DNA of 64,000 nt from Magnetospirillum sp. (GTDB lineage: Bacteria; Pseudomonadota; Alphaproteobacteria; CACIAM-22H2): contig JAPZUA010000001.1 of the NCBI GenBank assembly GCA_027532905.1, forward strand, positions 211,565-275,564, written 5' to 3'. A program made the position numbers and the translations under genes. Under the pieces are notes generated by a model. The model was not told the DNA's origin, did no database searches, and saw only the letters and a list, made by a program, of their open reading frames with translations. The number at the start of each line of letters is the position of its first letter. The stretch's first letter is position 1. Below are positions 16,421-25,354 of this stretch, piece by piece.

Positions 16421-17368
16421 TTGGTCGATACCCGTCGCCTGCAGTCTTTCGTGAAGATCATCGATACAGGCAGCCTCACGCGGGCTGCCGATGTCCTTCA
16501 CATTGCCCAGCCGGCGTTGAGCCAACAGATTGCAGCCCTCGAGCAGCAGTTCGGCCAACGCCTTTTGATTCGCAGCAAGCGCGGCGTAACCCCAACCGAA
16601 GCCGGCCGTGCGCTCTATCGGCACGCGCAGCTGATCTTGCGCCAGATCGCCCAAGCACAGTCCGACGTGGCGCAATCCGGCAGCCAGTTGTCGGGCTCGG
16701 TTTCGGTCGGTCTTGCGCCCTACAGCACGGGAGCCATGCTCGCCGTCCCGTTGCTGCGCCTTGTGCGCGCGCGCTATCCCAACATCGTCTTGCACATAAA
16801 CGAGAATTTCGGGGGCGTGATCAGCGAAATGGTAATGACGGGCCGAATGGATTTGGCGCTGATCTACGACCCCGGGGTCATTCGCGGCGTGAAGTTCAAA
16901 CCAATGTTCGTCGAATCCCTCTTCTTGGTGGCGCCGAAATCGACCGAGATAAACGGCGGCAATAGCGACACAGTCCCCCTCTCCGCTCTCGCCGAAATTC
17001 CGCTGATGCTGCCCAGCCGAATCCATACGATCCGCCAGGCAGTCGATGCCGCTTTCGCGCGCGCGCGAATAGGCAACAGGCTCGTCGCGGAAATCGAATC
17101 GGTCGCGACGCTCGCCAGTGCCATCGATGCCGGCGTTGGCGCCACCATTCTTCCCTGGTCGTCGGCGCGCCAAGTTGCCGCATCTGAGGGCGTGCTCTTG
17201 CGCCGGATCGTCCGCCCTGGGATCGAAGTCAAAGTTTCGCTCTGCACGCCGGATCAATTGACGGTGTCCGATCCCGCTCTTGCGGTTCGGGATCTGTTGT
17301 TCGAACTGCTCGAGACTTCGCCGATCTTCAGCGATCTTCAAGGCATCGCCCGCATCCCCGACGCCTGA
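16421..17368 (+). CDS. LysR-family transcriptional regulator
   Basis: A 315-residue LysR regulator. The N-terminal winged helix is complete (RRLQSFVKIIDTGSLTRAADVLHIAQPALSQQIAALE), followed by a linker helix and a periplasmic-binding-like effector domain (SVSVGLAPYST, then PLLRLVRARYPNIVLHINE). The TTG at 16421 is used because AGAAAGG precedes it by 8 nt and the HTH is at the expected distance. It is divergent from the SDR-TRAP-pxp operon and upstream of the sugar-acid genes, so it may control either unit. The effector is unknown. Confidence 0.9.
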   Translation: MVDTRRLQSFVKIIDTGSLTRAADVLHIAQPALSQQIAALEQQFGQRLLIRSKRGVTPTEAGRALYRHAQLILRQIAQAQSDVAQSGSQLSGSVSVGLAPYSTGAMLAVPLLRLVRARYPNIVLHINENFGGVISEMVMTGRMDLALIYDPGVIRGVKFKPMFVESLFLVAPKSTEINGGNSDTVPLSALAEIPLMLPSRIHTIRQAVDAAFARARIGNRLVAEIESVATLASAIDAGVGATILPWSSARQVAASEGVLLRRIVRPGIEVKVSLCTPDQLTVSDPALAVRDLLFELLETSPIFSDLQGIARIPDA

Positions 17369-17463
17369 TCGAGGTCTGATCTACGCAAAGCACGTGACGC
17401 CGCCTTGACGTTGGTCTACCCTTGTCATAATCAGAATGCATATTTGAAGAAGGGGAGACGTCG

Positions 17464-18327
17464 ATGTCGCCAGGCGAAAAGATGCGCGCTTATCTTGCTC
17501 AACCAGGTTTCGTTGTGATGCCCGCGGTGTGGGACGGGCTCAGTGCCAAGCTTGCCGCCAATGCAGGCTTCAAAACGGCCTTTCTCTCCGGCTCTTGCGT
17601 GGCGGCGAGCCGATTGGGCGGGCCCGACCTCGATCTCGTCTCGTTCGGCGAAATGACCGATTCCCTTTCGATGGTGCGCAATGCCGCACCCGAGACGTTC
17701 GTGCTCGCGGACGGCGACCACGGCTACGGCAACGCGATGAACGTGCACCGCACAGTCGCGACCTATGGCCGCGCGGGCGCGGCGGCCGTGCTGATCGAAG
17801 ACAAAATCACGCCGCGTGCACTGACCGCTGCCGGCAAACCATGCCTCCCGTTCGAGGAGGCGCGCATGAAAATTCGCGCGGCAGTCGCTGCGGCGAAAGA
17901 GTCGGGCATTCTCGTTATGGCGCGAACCGATTGCCGTCCGACCCAAGGCATCGAGGAAGCCGTGGCGCGCATTGAAATGTATGTCGCTGAAGGTGCCGAC
18001 ATGCTTTTTCTCGACTCGCCTGCCGACGACAACGAAGTTCGCCGCGCCGTCGCCGCGGCAAAAGGGCGCCCCTCCTTTGCCGTATTGTCGCCCGGCGCGC
18101 CGCGCGCGACCCCATCGCAGAAGGACGCGGCGGCGTTGGGCCTGAAAATCGGAACCCACCCGACCGGCATGCTGTCGCCCGCAATCGCCGGCATCCAGGC
18201 CGGTCTTGCCGCATTGCTCGCCGGCGAGGCGCAAGCGACGAGTGCATTGGCGCCCAAGGCGCTGCGCGAAGTGCTCGGCTACGAAGACTACGATCGACGC
18301 GCAAAGCCCTACACTTTGGGAACGTGA
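17464..18327 (+). CDS. Isocitrate lyase/PEP mutase superfamily protein, oxaloacetate-decarboxylase-like
   Basis: A 287-residue (alpha/beta)8 enzyme of the PEPM/ICL superfamily. The Mg-binding block ADGDHGYGNAMNVHRTV and the flexible lid IEDKITPRA match oxaloacetate decarboxylase/PEP-mutase relatives; the KxCGH motif with the catalytic Cys of the isocitrate and methylisocitrate lyases is absent. Members cleave or decarboxylate short 2-oxo acids. It stands 20 bp before the SDR gene in a plus-strand cluster with idnO- and idnD-like genes and probably handles a downstream keto-acid (inference). A GGGGAG ribosome site precedes the ATG. Confidence 0.8.
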   Translation: MSPGEKMRAYLAQPGFVVMPAVWDGLSAKLAANAGFKTAFLSGSCVAASRLGGPDLDLVSFGEMTDSLSMVRNAAPETFVLADGDHGYGNAMNVHRTVATYGRAGAAAVLIEDKITPRALTAAGKPCLPFEEARMKIRAAVAAAKESGILVMARTDCRPTQGIEEAVARIEMYVAEGADMLFLDSPADDNEVRRAVAAAKGRPSFAVLSPGAPRATPSQKDAAALGLKIGTHPTGMLSPAIAGIQAGLAALLAGEAQATSALAPKALREVLGYEDYDRRAKPYTLGT

Positions 18328-18347
18328 GCGGAAAAGGAATGCAGACC

Positions 18348-19118
18348 ATGGCAACCAATCCGCTTTTTGATCTCTCAGGAAAAACGGCGCTGGTGACAGG
18401 CTCCACCCGCGGCCTTGGCCGCGCAATGATCGAGGGGCTTGCGCGCGCGGGCGCCGCCGTTGTCGTCAACGGGACGAGTCCCGCAGGCGTTGCCGCTGCT
18501 GTTGCGGAACTTCGTTCTGCAGGCTTCAACGCGGATGGGGTCGCTTTCGACGTAACCGACGAGGCCGCCATCGTTGCGGCCTTTGAACGTTTCGACAAGG
18601 CAGGCACTGCTATCGACATTCTGCTCAACAATGCCGGCATCCAGTTCCGCAAACCGATGTTGGAACTCGCGACAGCCGATTGGCGTCGCGTGGTCGAGAC
18701 GAATCTTACCAGCGCTTTTGTCATCGGTCGCGAGGCGGCCAAACGCATGGTCGCGCGGGGTACGGGCAAGATCGTCAATATCGGCTCGCTGATGAGCGAA
18801 TGCGCGCGCGCGACGGTCGCACCCTATACGGTTTCAAAGGGCGGGATCAAAATGCTCACGCGCGCGATGGCGGCCGAATGGGCGGCAAGCGGCATCCAAG
18901 CCAATGCGATCGGACCCGGCTACATGGTCACGGAGATGAACAAGGCGCTGATCGACAATCCTGACTTCGACGCTTGGGTCAAAGGCCGCACGCCCTCCAA
19001 ACGCTGGGGCAAGCCCGACGAATTGGTCGGTGCGGCAGTGTTTCTGTCGTCGCCGGCGTCGAACTACGTGAACGGCCAGATCATCTATGTCGACGGCGGG
19101 ATGCTGTCGGTCCTTTAA
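18348..19118 (+). CDS. idnO: SDR oxidoreductase, gluconate 5-dehydrogenase-like (IdnO-like)
   Basis: A 256-residue SDR beginning NPLFDLSGKTALVTGSTRGLG. It shows NNAGIQFRKPMLEL, the NIGSLMSECARATVAPYTVSKGG active-site region (Ser, Tyr, Lys) and the C-terminal VDGGMLSVL, all typical of gluconate 5-dehydrogenase, which reduces 5-keto-D-gluconate to gluconate. The ATG at 18348 has AAGGA at good spacing; GTG 18324 and ATG 18339 are possible but less well placed. It is directly followed by an idonate-dehydrogenase-like gene, the classical idn pairing. Confidence 0.8.
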   Translation: MATNPLFDLSGKTALVTGSTRGLGRAMIEGLARAGAAVVVNGTSPAGVAAAVAELRSAGFNADGVAFDVTDEAAIVAAFERFDKAGTAIDILLNNAGIQFRKPMLELATADWRRVVETNLTSAFVIGREAAKRMVARGTGKIVNIGSLMSECARATVAPYTVSKGGIKMLTRAMAAEWAASGIQANAIGPGYMVTEMNKALIDNPDFDAWVKGRTPSKRWGKPDELVGAAVFLSSPASNYVNGQIIYVDGGMLSVL

Positions 19119-19131
19119 GGGGGGAAATCCA

Positions 19132-20163
19132 ATGCGCGCAGTCGTCATTCACGCGCCCAAAGACCTTCGTATCGACACCGTTCCGGAGGCAGCACTTGCG
19201 CCAAACGAGGTGCGCGTGCGGATCGGCGCCGGCGGCATATGCGGCTCCGATCTCCACTACTATCACCACGGGGGCTTCGGCACGGTGCGCGTGAAGGAGC
19301 CCATGACTCTCGGGCACGAGATATCCGGCACGATCGCCGCACTCGGAAGCGAAGTCGGCCATCTGCGGATCGGCCAGCGGGTTGCCGTGAATCCAAGCCG
19401 CGCATGCGGAAGATGCGCGTATTGCCACGCTGGCGTCCATAACCAATGTCTCGATATGCGCTTCATGGGCAGCGCCATGCGCTTTCCGCACATGCAGGGC
19501 GGATTTGCCGAGAGCCTGACGGTCGATGCACGCCAGGCGGTACCGATCCCAGACGACTTGTCGCTTGCCGAAGCGGCGATGGCCGAGCCTTTGGCCGTGA
19601 GCCTTCACGCCGCCCGCCAGGCAGGTTCGCTTTTCGGCAAGCGTGTCCTCATCACCGGCTGCGGACCGATCGGTGCATTGGCAGTGTTGGTCGCGAAGAA
19701 TGCGGGGGCAGTCGAGCTCGTCGTGACCGACATCGCGACGCAGCCCCTAGAGATGGCAAAGCGCTTGGGTGCCACTCTCGTCGTCAATGCGGCCAAAGAG
19801 CCCGAAGCCTTGAAGCCTTACGCCGCAGACAAGGGGCAGTTCGACGTGCTGATCGAAGCCACAGGAAATGAGACGGCCATCCGCAGCGCGCTCGAGCTCG
19901 TCCGCCCCGGCGGCACGGTTGTGCAACTCGGCCTTGGTGGCGACATTACGCTGCCGATGAATCTGATCGTCGCCAAAGAACTAAACCTCAAAGGCACTTT
20001 CCGGTTCGATACCGAGTTCGAACTTGCCGTGCAGTTGATGGCACGAAAGGTAATCGACGTGCGTCCGGTCATTTCGGCACAGATCCCCTTCACCGACGCA
20101 ATTGCGGCCTTCGAACTTGCGACCGACCGGAACAGAGCAATGAAGGTTCAGCTCGTTTTCTGA
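19132..20163 (+). CDS. idnD: Zinc alcohol dehydrogenase family, L-idonate 5-dehydrogenase-like (IdnD)
   Basis: A 343-residue medium-chain dehydrogenase. Motifs that point to IdnD are GICGSDLHYYHHGGFG with the catalytic-Zn Cys, GHEISG with its His, the four-Cys structural zinc loop (ACGRCAYCHAGVHNQC) and the Rossmann GCGPIGAL. IdnD oxidises L-idonate to 5-ketogluconate, which the IdnO-like enzyme encoded just upstream would reduce. The ATG at 19132 follows a strong AAGGGGGGAAA site. It is the last gene before the putative island boundary. Confidence 0.85.
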   Translation: MRAVVIHAPKDLRIDTVPEAALAPNEVRVRIGAGGICGSDLHYYHHGGFGTVRVKEPMTLGHEISGTIAALGSEVGHLRIGQRVAVNPSRACGRCAYCHAGVHNQCLDMRFMGSAMRFPHMQGGFAESLTVDARQAVPIPDDLSLAEAAMAEPLAVSLHAARQAGSLFGKRVLITGCGPIGALAVLVAKNAGAVELVVTDIATQPLEMAKRLGATLVVNAAKEPEALKPYAADKGQFDVLIEATGNETAIRSALELVRPGGTVVQLGLGGDITLPMNLIVAKELNLKGTFRFDTEFELAVQLMARKVIDVRPVISAQIPFTDAIAAFELATDRNRAMKVQLVF

Positions 20164-20718
20164 CGAACCAACCCGGCGGCTGCAAGAGATCGCACTTTGA
20201 GATGTGAGACGTAGCCCTGACGGAAACGCAGAAATTTTTATTGGCCAATCGAAATCCAAAAGCGCGCGGAGCCGCACTGGATATGCGGGCTCTGCGGATG
20301 GTCGGAGCGAGAGGATTCGAACCTCCGGCCTCAAGGGCCAGAACTATTGGATTTTCCAATAAGATAAATGCCAATGGTAATTTTTTGCGCTCCTTTAGGG
20401 GCAAATAGCGCGCGAAAGCCTGCACGATGCGGTTCGTGGATCGTCAGGTCGATCGTCGGCGAGAATCTCCCGCCAACTTCCCGGCTTGTCGAGCGGCAAG
20501 AGGAAGAAGATGCCTTTCCACGAGTAACTTGGAGTTCGTACTGCTCGACGGCACGGCGCGTAAATAGAGCTCGGCCGCCGCGCACGGGTTTGCGTACACG
20601 AATCGACCCGTCGCTTAGGCGACGTTGAACATGTGCGGCCCCACAACTTGATTGGCCATTCCCGCCGAAACTTCGATTCACCCGCATGCTTCCTCAACGC
20701 GTTCTCGATAGTGCTGGC
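20164..20718. other. Non-coding junction containing the left tRNA-end repeat and possible gene remnants
   Basis: A 555-bp gap with no convincing intact gene. It contains the left 31-bp repeat (20297-20327). To the right of the repeat, minus-strand reading frames up to 118 residues occur (20331-20687), one with a GSIRVRKPVRGGRALFTRRAVEQY stretch faintly like an excisionase-type HTH protein, ending a few bases from the repeat. AT-richness around 20335-20400 is unlike the neighbours. I see decayed DNA, not a functional gene. Confidence 0.4.
20297..20327 (+). repeat. Left copy of 31-bp direct repeat, tRNA 3'-end-like (putative attL)
   Basis: On the minus strand it reads as a T-arm (GGAGG TTCGAAT CCTCT), an acceptor 3' strand CGCTCCG, and ACCA. 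This is the last part of a tRNA, with proline tRNA the closest in look. No D-arm, anticodon arm or 5' acceptor strand is present, so this is only a tRNA end, as left by site-specific integration. It is identical over 31 bp to 62112-62142. Confidence 0.6.
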
Positions 20719-21672
20719 TCAAACGCCATCAATCGCGCGCTCCTTTTCGAGCATGTAGTCGCCTGCGCGAATTGGCATCGCGACCTCTTGCGCATCGCCC
20801 GCGACGGGGGCGATGAGCGCGTCGTGATTAGGATGGAGAAAATAGGCGATCGATTGGCGTGCACGCGACTGCGCGCCCGGCGGCGGGTTTGCCACACGGT
20901 GGAAGTTTGACGCCCAACGCCCGCCGGTCCAGCGCTCCATCATGTCGCCGATATTGACGACGAACAGTTCGGGTCGGCACGGAACGTCGATCCAATTTCC
21001 GTCGCGCAATTTTACCTGCAGACCGTCCCCGCCCGGCGCTTGCGCGAGGATCGTCAGCGCGCCGTAATCGGTATGCGCACCGGCACGCACTTGGCCGGGC
21101 AGAGGCGGAGCGGTCTGCGCGGGGTAGTGGATTGTGCTGAGGATCGAGAAATGTCGGTCGATCTTGTCGCCGAACCAGTCAGGTGTCAGTGCCAACGCGC
21201 GGGCAAATAGCTGCATCAGTTCCGCACCGAGCCGCTCCATGTGGCCGTAATAAACCGCGAGAGGCACGGCAAGTTCCGGCGGCAGACGATTGGGGCGGTG
21301 GAATGCGCGCGCCTCGACCGTAAGGAAATAGGGATCGTCGAGATCGAAGCGCCCCGCCATGAAATATTCGCGCAGATCAGGCGGCTGTTCCACACCCTCT
21401 TTGGCCGCGAGGCCCGAGCCTGCGGGTCGATGGTAGCCATGATGGCGTGCACCTAGCGCCGGGGCGAAACCCACCTTCTCGTCCGGCGCTCGAGCAAAAA
21501 AACGCGCGGACGCTTCGAAGGCAGCGTCCAGGACCGCAGCCGGAACGCCGTGACCGGCAATCGCGAAGAATCCGACTGTACTGTTTGCCGCGTCGATCGC
21601 AGCAGCGGTTGCGGCGATCGAATCGCCGGCGCGAAATCTGGTCAGATCGAATACGGGAATGCTTGGCAGCAT
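20719..21672 (-). CDS. Isopenicillin N synthase-family Fe(II)/2-oxoglutarate dioxygenase
   Basis: A 317-residue non-haem iron oxygenase. The N-terminal DIOX_N region contains GFFAIAGHGVP. The iron triad is visible as H200 and D202 (GAHTDYGALTIL) and H258 (NFHRVANPP), and the 2-oxoglutarate clamp is RARQSIAYF. Fungal thymine 7-hydroxylase and plant gibberellin and flavonoid oxygenases share this fold; bacterial members are largely uncharacterised. It is the first coding region inside the putative island and divergent from the hydrolase at 21721 with a 48-bp gap. One of four such genes here. Confidence 0.9.
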   Translation of the reverse strand: MLPSIPVFDLTRFRAGDSIAATAAAIDAANSTVGFFAIAGHGVPAAVLDAAFEASARFFARAPDEKVGFAPALGARHHGYHRPAGSGLAAKEGVEQPPDLREYFMAGRFDLDDPYFLTVEARAFHRPNRLPPELAVPLAVYYGHMERLGAELMQLFARALALTPDWFGDKIDRHFSILSTIHYPAQTAPPLPGQVRAGAHTDYGALTILAQAPGGDGLQVKLRDGNWIDVPCRPELFVVNIGDMMERWTGGRWASNFHRVANPPPGAQSRARQSIAYFLHPNHDALIAPVAGDAQEVAMPIRAGDYMLEKERAIDGV

Positions 21673-21720
21673 GATTGCATTGCCCCCTATGGAAACGGCA
21701 AGCGCGCCGGAAGGAACGCC

Positions 21721-22557
21721 ATGGAACTTTATCGCGGCATGGACCGCGCAGCACTCGACGTCGCATACAACAATCGTGCCGTCGTGCCGGATTGGCAGGG
21801 CTATCTCGACCGGTGGCGCACGCGCAGCGACGCGCTCTATGCCACGCGACCGGTGCTGCGCGATCTGCGCTACGGGCCAGGTCCGCGACAGCGGATCGAC
21901 GTTTTCCCGAGCGGCAAGCGGGGTGCGCCCGCGATCCTGTTTCTGCACGGCGGCTATTGGCAATGGAACGACAAAGAAGGTCAGGCCTTCATTGCCGAAG
22001 GGCTGCTTGCGCAAGGTTTCGACGTGGCGATCGGCGAATACAGCCTGGCGCCTGAAGCGCCCATGTCGGCGATCTGCGCCGAGGTGCCCGCGATGGTCGA
22101 CTGGCTTGCCGCCGAATTGCCCGCGCGCGGGCTCGGCGAAGGCGGGCTGTACCTGTCGGGAATCTCGACCGGTGCCCATTTGATGGCGCTCGCACTCGGG
22201 CATGCGGCCGTACGCGGCGCGCTGCTCGTCAGCGGCATCTACGATCTCGAGCCGATCCGTCTGTCGGCGCTCAACGACGCGATCGGCATGGACGCGGGCG
22301 AAGCGCGCGCCTGCGCGCCGCTGCACGCGGTTCCCTCACGCACGGCGTCCGTAATCCTCGCTTTCGGCGCCGACGAGCGGCCGGAGATCCGCCGCCAGTC
22401 GGCGGATTATGCCGCCTGTCTCGAAGCACTCGGTCGCCAAGCGCGTCCGATGCCTATTCCCGGCTGCGATCATTTCTCGGTGCTCGAAACGCTCGCCGAT
22501 CCGAAGGGAGTTCTCGCCCGCGAGGCCGCCGCAATGACACGCGCTGTGCCGAGCTAG
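21721..22557 (+). CDS. Alpha/beta hydrolase, kynurenine formamidase-like
   Basis: A 278-residue serine hydrolase. It has the oxyanion-hole motif HGGYW at residues 76-80, the nucleophile Ser in SGISTGAHL, an Asp in AFGADERPE and the His in GCDHFSV, the arrangement of arylformamidases (KynB/AFMID type). The N-terminus (LYRGMDRAALDVAYNNRAVVPD) also fits that group. It would hydrolyse an ester or formamide bond. GGAAGGA precedes the ATG. It is encoded next to an amidohydrolase and importer, so it probably acts on an intermediate of the same compound. Confidence 0.8.
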   Translation: MELYRGMDRAALDVAYNNRAVVPDWQGYLDRWRTRSDALYATRPVLRDLRYGPGPRQRIDVFPSGKRGAPAILFLHGGYWQWNDKEGQAFIAEGLLAQGFDVAIGEYSLAPEAPMSAICAEVPAMVDWLAAELPARGLGEGGLYLSGISTGAHLMALALGHAAVRGALLVSGIYDLEPIRLSALNDAIGMDAGEARACAPLHAVPSRTASVILAFGADERPEIRRQSADYAACLEALGRQARPMPIPGCDHFSVLETLADPKGVLAREAAAMTRAVPS

Positions 22558-22680
22558 CCCAAAAAACGTCTAGCATTGCATAAAATTTAAGCACCGTTTC
22601 GACGTCGCATGCACGCACGCGCGCCGATGAAGCGATGGCATGTCGCTTGCAGCTTTCACCTTCGGAAACAAGGAGTAGCT

Positions 22681-24234
22681 TTGTCGCAGCAAGTCCGAAG
22701 AACGTTGATCGCGGGTGCACTGGTCGTGCGCGCTAAATTGCACGGCTACGCTTGGGAACGCGCCGATCTGCTGATCGACGGCGACAGCATCGCCGCTATC
22801 GAAGCGCCCGGCAGCGTCGCACCTGCGCGCGCGGACGAAACGCTCGACGGTGCGCGCCTGCTCGTGCTGCCGGGCCTCATCAACGGCCACGTCCATTCGT
22901 GGGACCATTACCTTAAGGGCTGCCTCGAAAATCTGACGACCGAGGTTGCCATGTCGTTGATCCGGCCGCGCAAAGCAGTGCCGATCACGCCACGGCAGAT
23001 GTATCTGCGCACCGTCGTCGGCGCGCTTGAATCGCTGCGTACCGGGGCAACGACGATCGTGGACGATCTGTCGCTTGGCCAGTTCTTTTCGCGCGAACAC
23101 ATCGACGCAGCCTTCCAGGCCTACGAAGATACCGGCACGCGTGCAATGGTCGGCTTTTCGATGATCGATCGCGCAGTCGTCGATTCCTATCCGTTCGGCG
23201 AGGCCGAATTTCCGTCCACGCTGCTGGCCGAATTGCGCGGCCTGCCGCGCCCGACGGCCGACCAGTTGCTCGGCCTCGTGCGCGACCTCGTGCGCGCAGG
23301 CAAGCATCCCAAATCTGCGCGCGTTTCGACGCTCGTTTCGCCCTCGGCGCCACATCGCTGTACCGACGGGTTCCTGGTCGCAAGCCGGCGTCTCGCCGAC
23401 GAACTCGATCTGCCGGTGATGACGCATTGCCAGGAAACGCGCATGCAGCTCATCACTGCCGAAGAGTTCTACGGCCGCTCGCTCGTAGCACACCTGGAAG
23501 CACTCGGCTTCCTCAAGACGAATACGACGCTGATCCACGCGACTTGGCTTTCCGAACGCGACATCGAGATCATCGCCCGATCCGGCGCTTCGGTTCAGTA
23601 CAATCCGTGGAGTAACGCGATCATGGGCTCGGGCCTCGCACCGGTGCGCGCGTGCCTCGACGCAGGCATCAACGTGTCGATGGGCTCGGACGGATGCGGG
23701 CTGCTTTACGGCGTCAATATGCTCAATACGCTGGGCACCGGTGCCGTCTTGCCGAAAATCGCCACGCCGGATGCAGCGCTCTGGCCGACGGCCGAGGAAA
23801 TCTACCGGGCGGGCAGCGAAGGCGGCGCGCGCGCCTTCGGTCTCGGCGATCGGCTCGGCCGGATCGAGCCCGGCTTCAAGGCCGATCTCGTCTGCTACGA
23901 TCTCGACGCGACGACGCTGACCCCCCTCAACCATCCCGTCCGCCAGATCGTCTATGGCGAGCGCGGGGCCGCGATCCGCGAAGTTTTCGTGGATGGCCGA
24001 CACGTGATCCGCAATGGACGCAACGCAATGGTCGACGAGACCAAGCTGCTGCGCGAAATGCAGGCCGCGCACGCCGAGATGGCCGACACGCTCGTCTCAT
24101 CGCAGGCCGATGCGGCCCCGTTCCACGACGCCCTGACACGCGTCTACCTGCGTGCACTCGCGTGCCCGATCGCGCACGACCATTACGCGGCGCTGATGAC
24201 CGGCAACAATATCGCAGCGAGGCCCGTATCGTGA
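22681..24234 (+). CDS. Amidohydrolase, TRZ/ATZ-like subgroup
   Basis: A 517-residue metal-dependent hydrolase. The start is a TTG with an AAGGAG site 6 nt upstream; there is no nearby ATG in frame with a ribosome site. Metal ligands appear as NGHVHSWDH, VMTHCQETRM, LIHATWLSE and SMGSDGCGLL. The family includes nucleobase deaminases and s-triazine hydrolases, and it probably deaminates or hydrolyses a ring. Its TGA overlaps the GTG of the following ATPase gene (GTGA), so it is translationally coupled to the importer. Confidence 0.85.
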   Translation: MSQQVRRTLIAGALVVRAKLHGYAWERADLLIDGDSIAAIEAPGSVAPARADETLDGARLLVLPGLINGHVHSWDHYLKGCLENLTTEVAMSLIRPRKAVPITPRQMYLRTVVGALESLRTGATTIVDDLSLGQFFSREHIDAAFQAYEDTGTRAMVGFSMIDRAVVDSYPFGEAEFPSTLLAELRGLPRPTADQLLGLVRDLVRAGKHPKSARVSTLVSPSAPHRCTDGFLVASRRLADELDLPVMTHCQETRMQLITAEEFYGRSLVAHLEALGFLKTNTTLIHATWLSERDIEIIARSGASVQYNPWSNAIMGSGLAPVRACLDAGINVSMGSDGCGLLYGVNMLNTLGTGAVLPKIATPDAALWPTAEEIYRAGSEGGARAFGLGDRLGRIEPGFKADLVCYDLDATTLTPLNHPVRQIVYGERGAAIREVFVDGRHVIRNGRNAMVDETKLLREMQAAHAEMADTLVSSQADAAPFHDALTRVYLRALACPIAHDHYAALMTGNNIAARPVS

Positions 24235-25325
24235 CGGTGGCGGGCGCGAAGCTGACGATCTCGAACATATCGCACGCCTACGCTGGCGTGCCAGCACTGG
24301 CGGACGTTTCGTTCGAAGTGCCGGCCGGGGATCTCACGGCGCTGCTTGGGCCTTCGGGCTGCGGCAAGACCACCTTGTTGCGCATCATCGCAGGCTTTTT
24401 CCGCCAGACCCAAGGCTCGGTGCTTGTCAACGGCGCTCCCATCGACGACTTGCCCGCAGCCAAGCGCAATGTCGGCATCGTGTTCCAGAACTACGCCCTG
24501 TTCCCCCACTTGGACGTCGCGCGCAATGTCGGCTACGGGCTGCGGGCACAAGGCGCAACGGGGCCGATGGTTGAGGCGCGCGTCGAGGAAATGCTGGGTC
24601 TCGTCAAGATGACCAAGTTCGCCAAGCGCCTGCCGGGCGAATTGTCGGGCGGCCAGCAGCAACGCGTGGCGTTGGCCCGCGCCCTCGCCGTCTCGCCACG
24701 CATTGTACTGCTCGACGAGCCGTTCTCGGCACTCGACAAGGCGCTGCGTCTCGACATGCAGATCGAGGTCAAATCGCTGCTCAAGCAGTCCGGCGTGACG
24801 TCGATCATCGTCACCCACGATCAAGAGGAGGCCCTGTCGATGGCCGACCGCATCGTGGTGCTGAATCAGGGCCAGATCGAGCAGATCGGCAACCCGTCGG
24901 AGCTTTACGACGCGCCCCGCTCGCTGTTCGTCAATACCTTCATCGGTCATGTGAACGTCGTCGAAGGCCGCCTGCTGGGTCGCGAAGGCCCTGCACTCGC
25001 CATCGACGTCGCGGGCGTGGGCCGGATCGCCGTGCCTACGGAAAAGAACTATCCGCAAGGTCAGGCCCTGACCGTCACCGTCCGGCCCGAGAATCTCGTT
25101 CCCGATCCGGAAGGCCCGTTCGCCGGAACGGTTCGCCAGATCCTGCCGCTCGGCCCGGTCGATGTCGTCGAAGTCGTGCTGCCGGACGGGACAGCGCTCA
25201 AGGTTTCGCTGCCGCACGCTGTGGGCGGCGTGGCGCTTTCGCCGGGTTCCGCGTTGTGTCTGGCGGTGCGCGATCCCGCCGGCTGCGGCGTGTTCTCCAC
25301 TGCAAGCATTCCGCAAGTCGCTTGA
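24231..25325 (+). CDS. ABC transporter ATP-binding protein, PotA-like
   Basis: A 364-residue ATPase. Walker A is GPSGCGKTT (residues 40-48), followed by the Q-loop VFQNYALFPHL, signature LSGGQQQRVALARAL, Walker B IVLLDEPF, D-loop SALD and H-loop THDQEEAL. A C-terminal TOBE-like domain follows (about residues 240-364). The GTG overlaps the stop of the amidohydrolase. It powers the importer formed by the next three genes. Confidence 0.95.
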   Translation: MTVAGAKLTISNISHAYAGVPALADVSFEVPAGDLTALLGPSGCGKTTLLRIIAGFFRQTQGSVLVNGAPIDDLPAAKRNVGIVFQNYALFPHLDVARNVGYGLRAQGATGPMVEARVEEMLGLVKMTKFAKRLPGELSGGQQQRVALARALAVSPRIVLLDEPFSALDKALRLDMQIEVKSLLKQSGVTSIIVTHDQEEALSMADRIVVLNQGQIEQIGNPSELYDAPRSLFVNTFIGHVNVVEGRLLGREGPALAIDVAGVGRIAVPTEKNYPQGQALTVTVRPENLVPDPEGPFAGTVRQILPLGPVDVVEVVLPDGTALKVSLPHAVGGVALSPGSALCLAVRDPAGCGVFSTASIPQVA

Positions 25326-25354
25326 ATTCCACTCGAAGCAAGGAGCCAAATGCC

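Noticed and set aside
20297-20375. A complete tRNA gene at the left repeat
   Set aside because: Only the T-arm, acceptor 3' strand and CCA can be formed; no matching 5' acceptor strand, D-arm or anticodon arm is found within 100 bases.
20331-20687. A 118-codon minus-strand gene next to the left repeat
   Set aside because: No clear homology, no ribosome site, and an unusual composition; I keep it only as a possible remnant in the junction entry.
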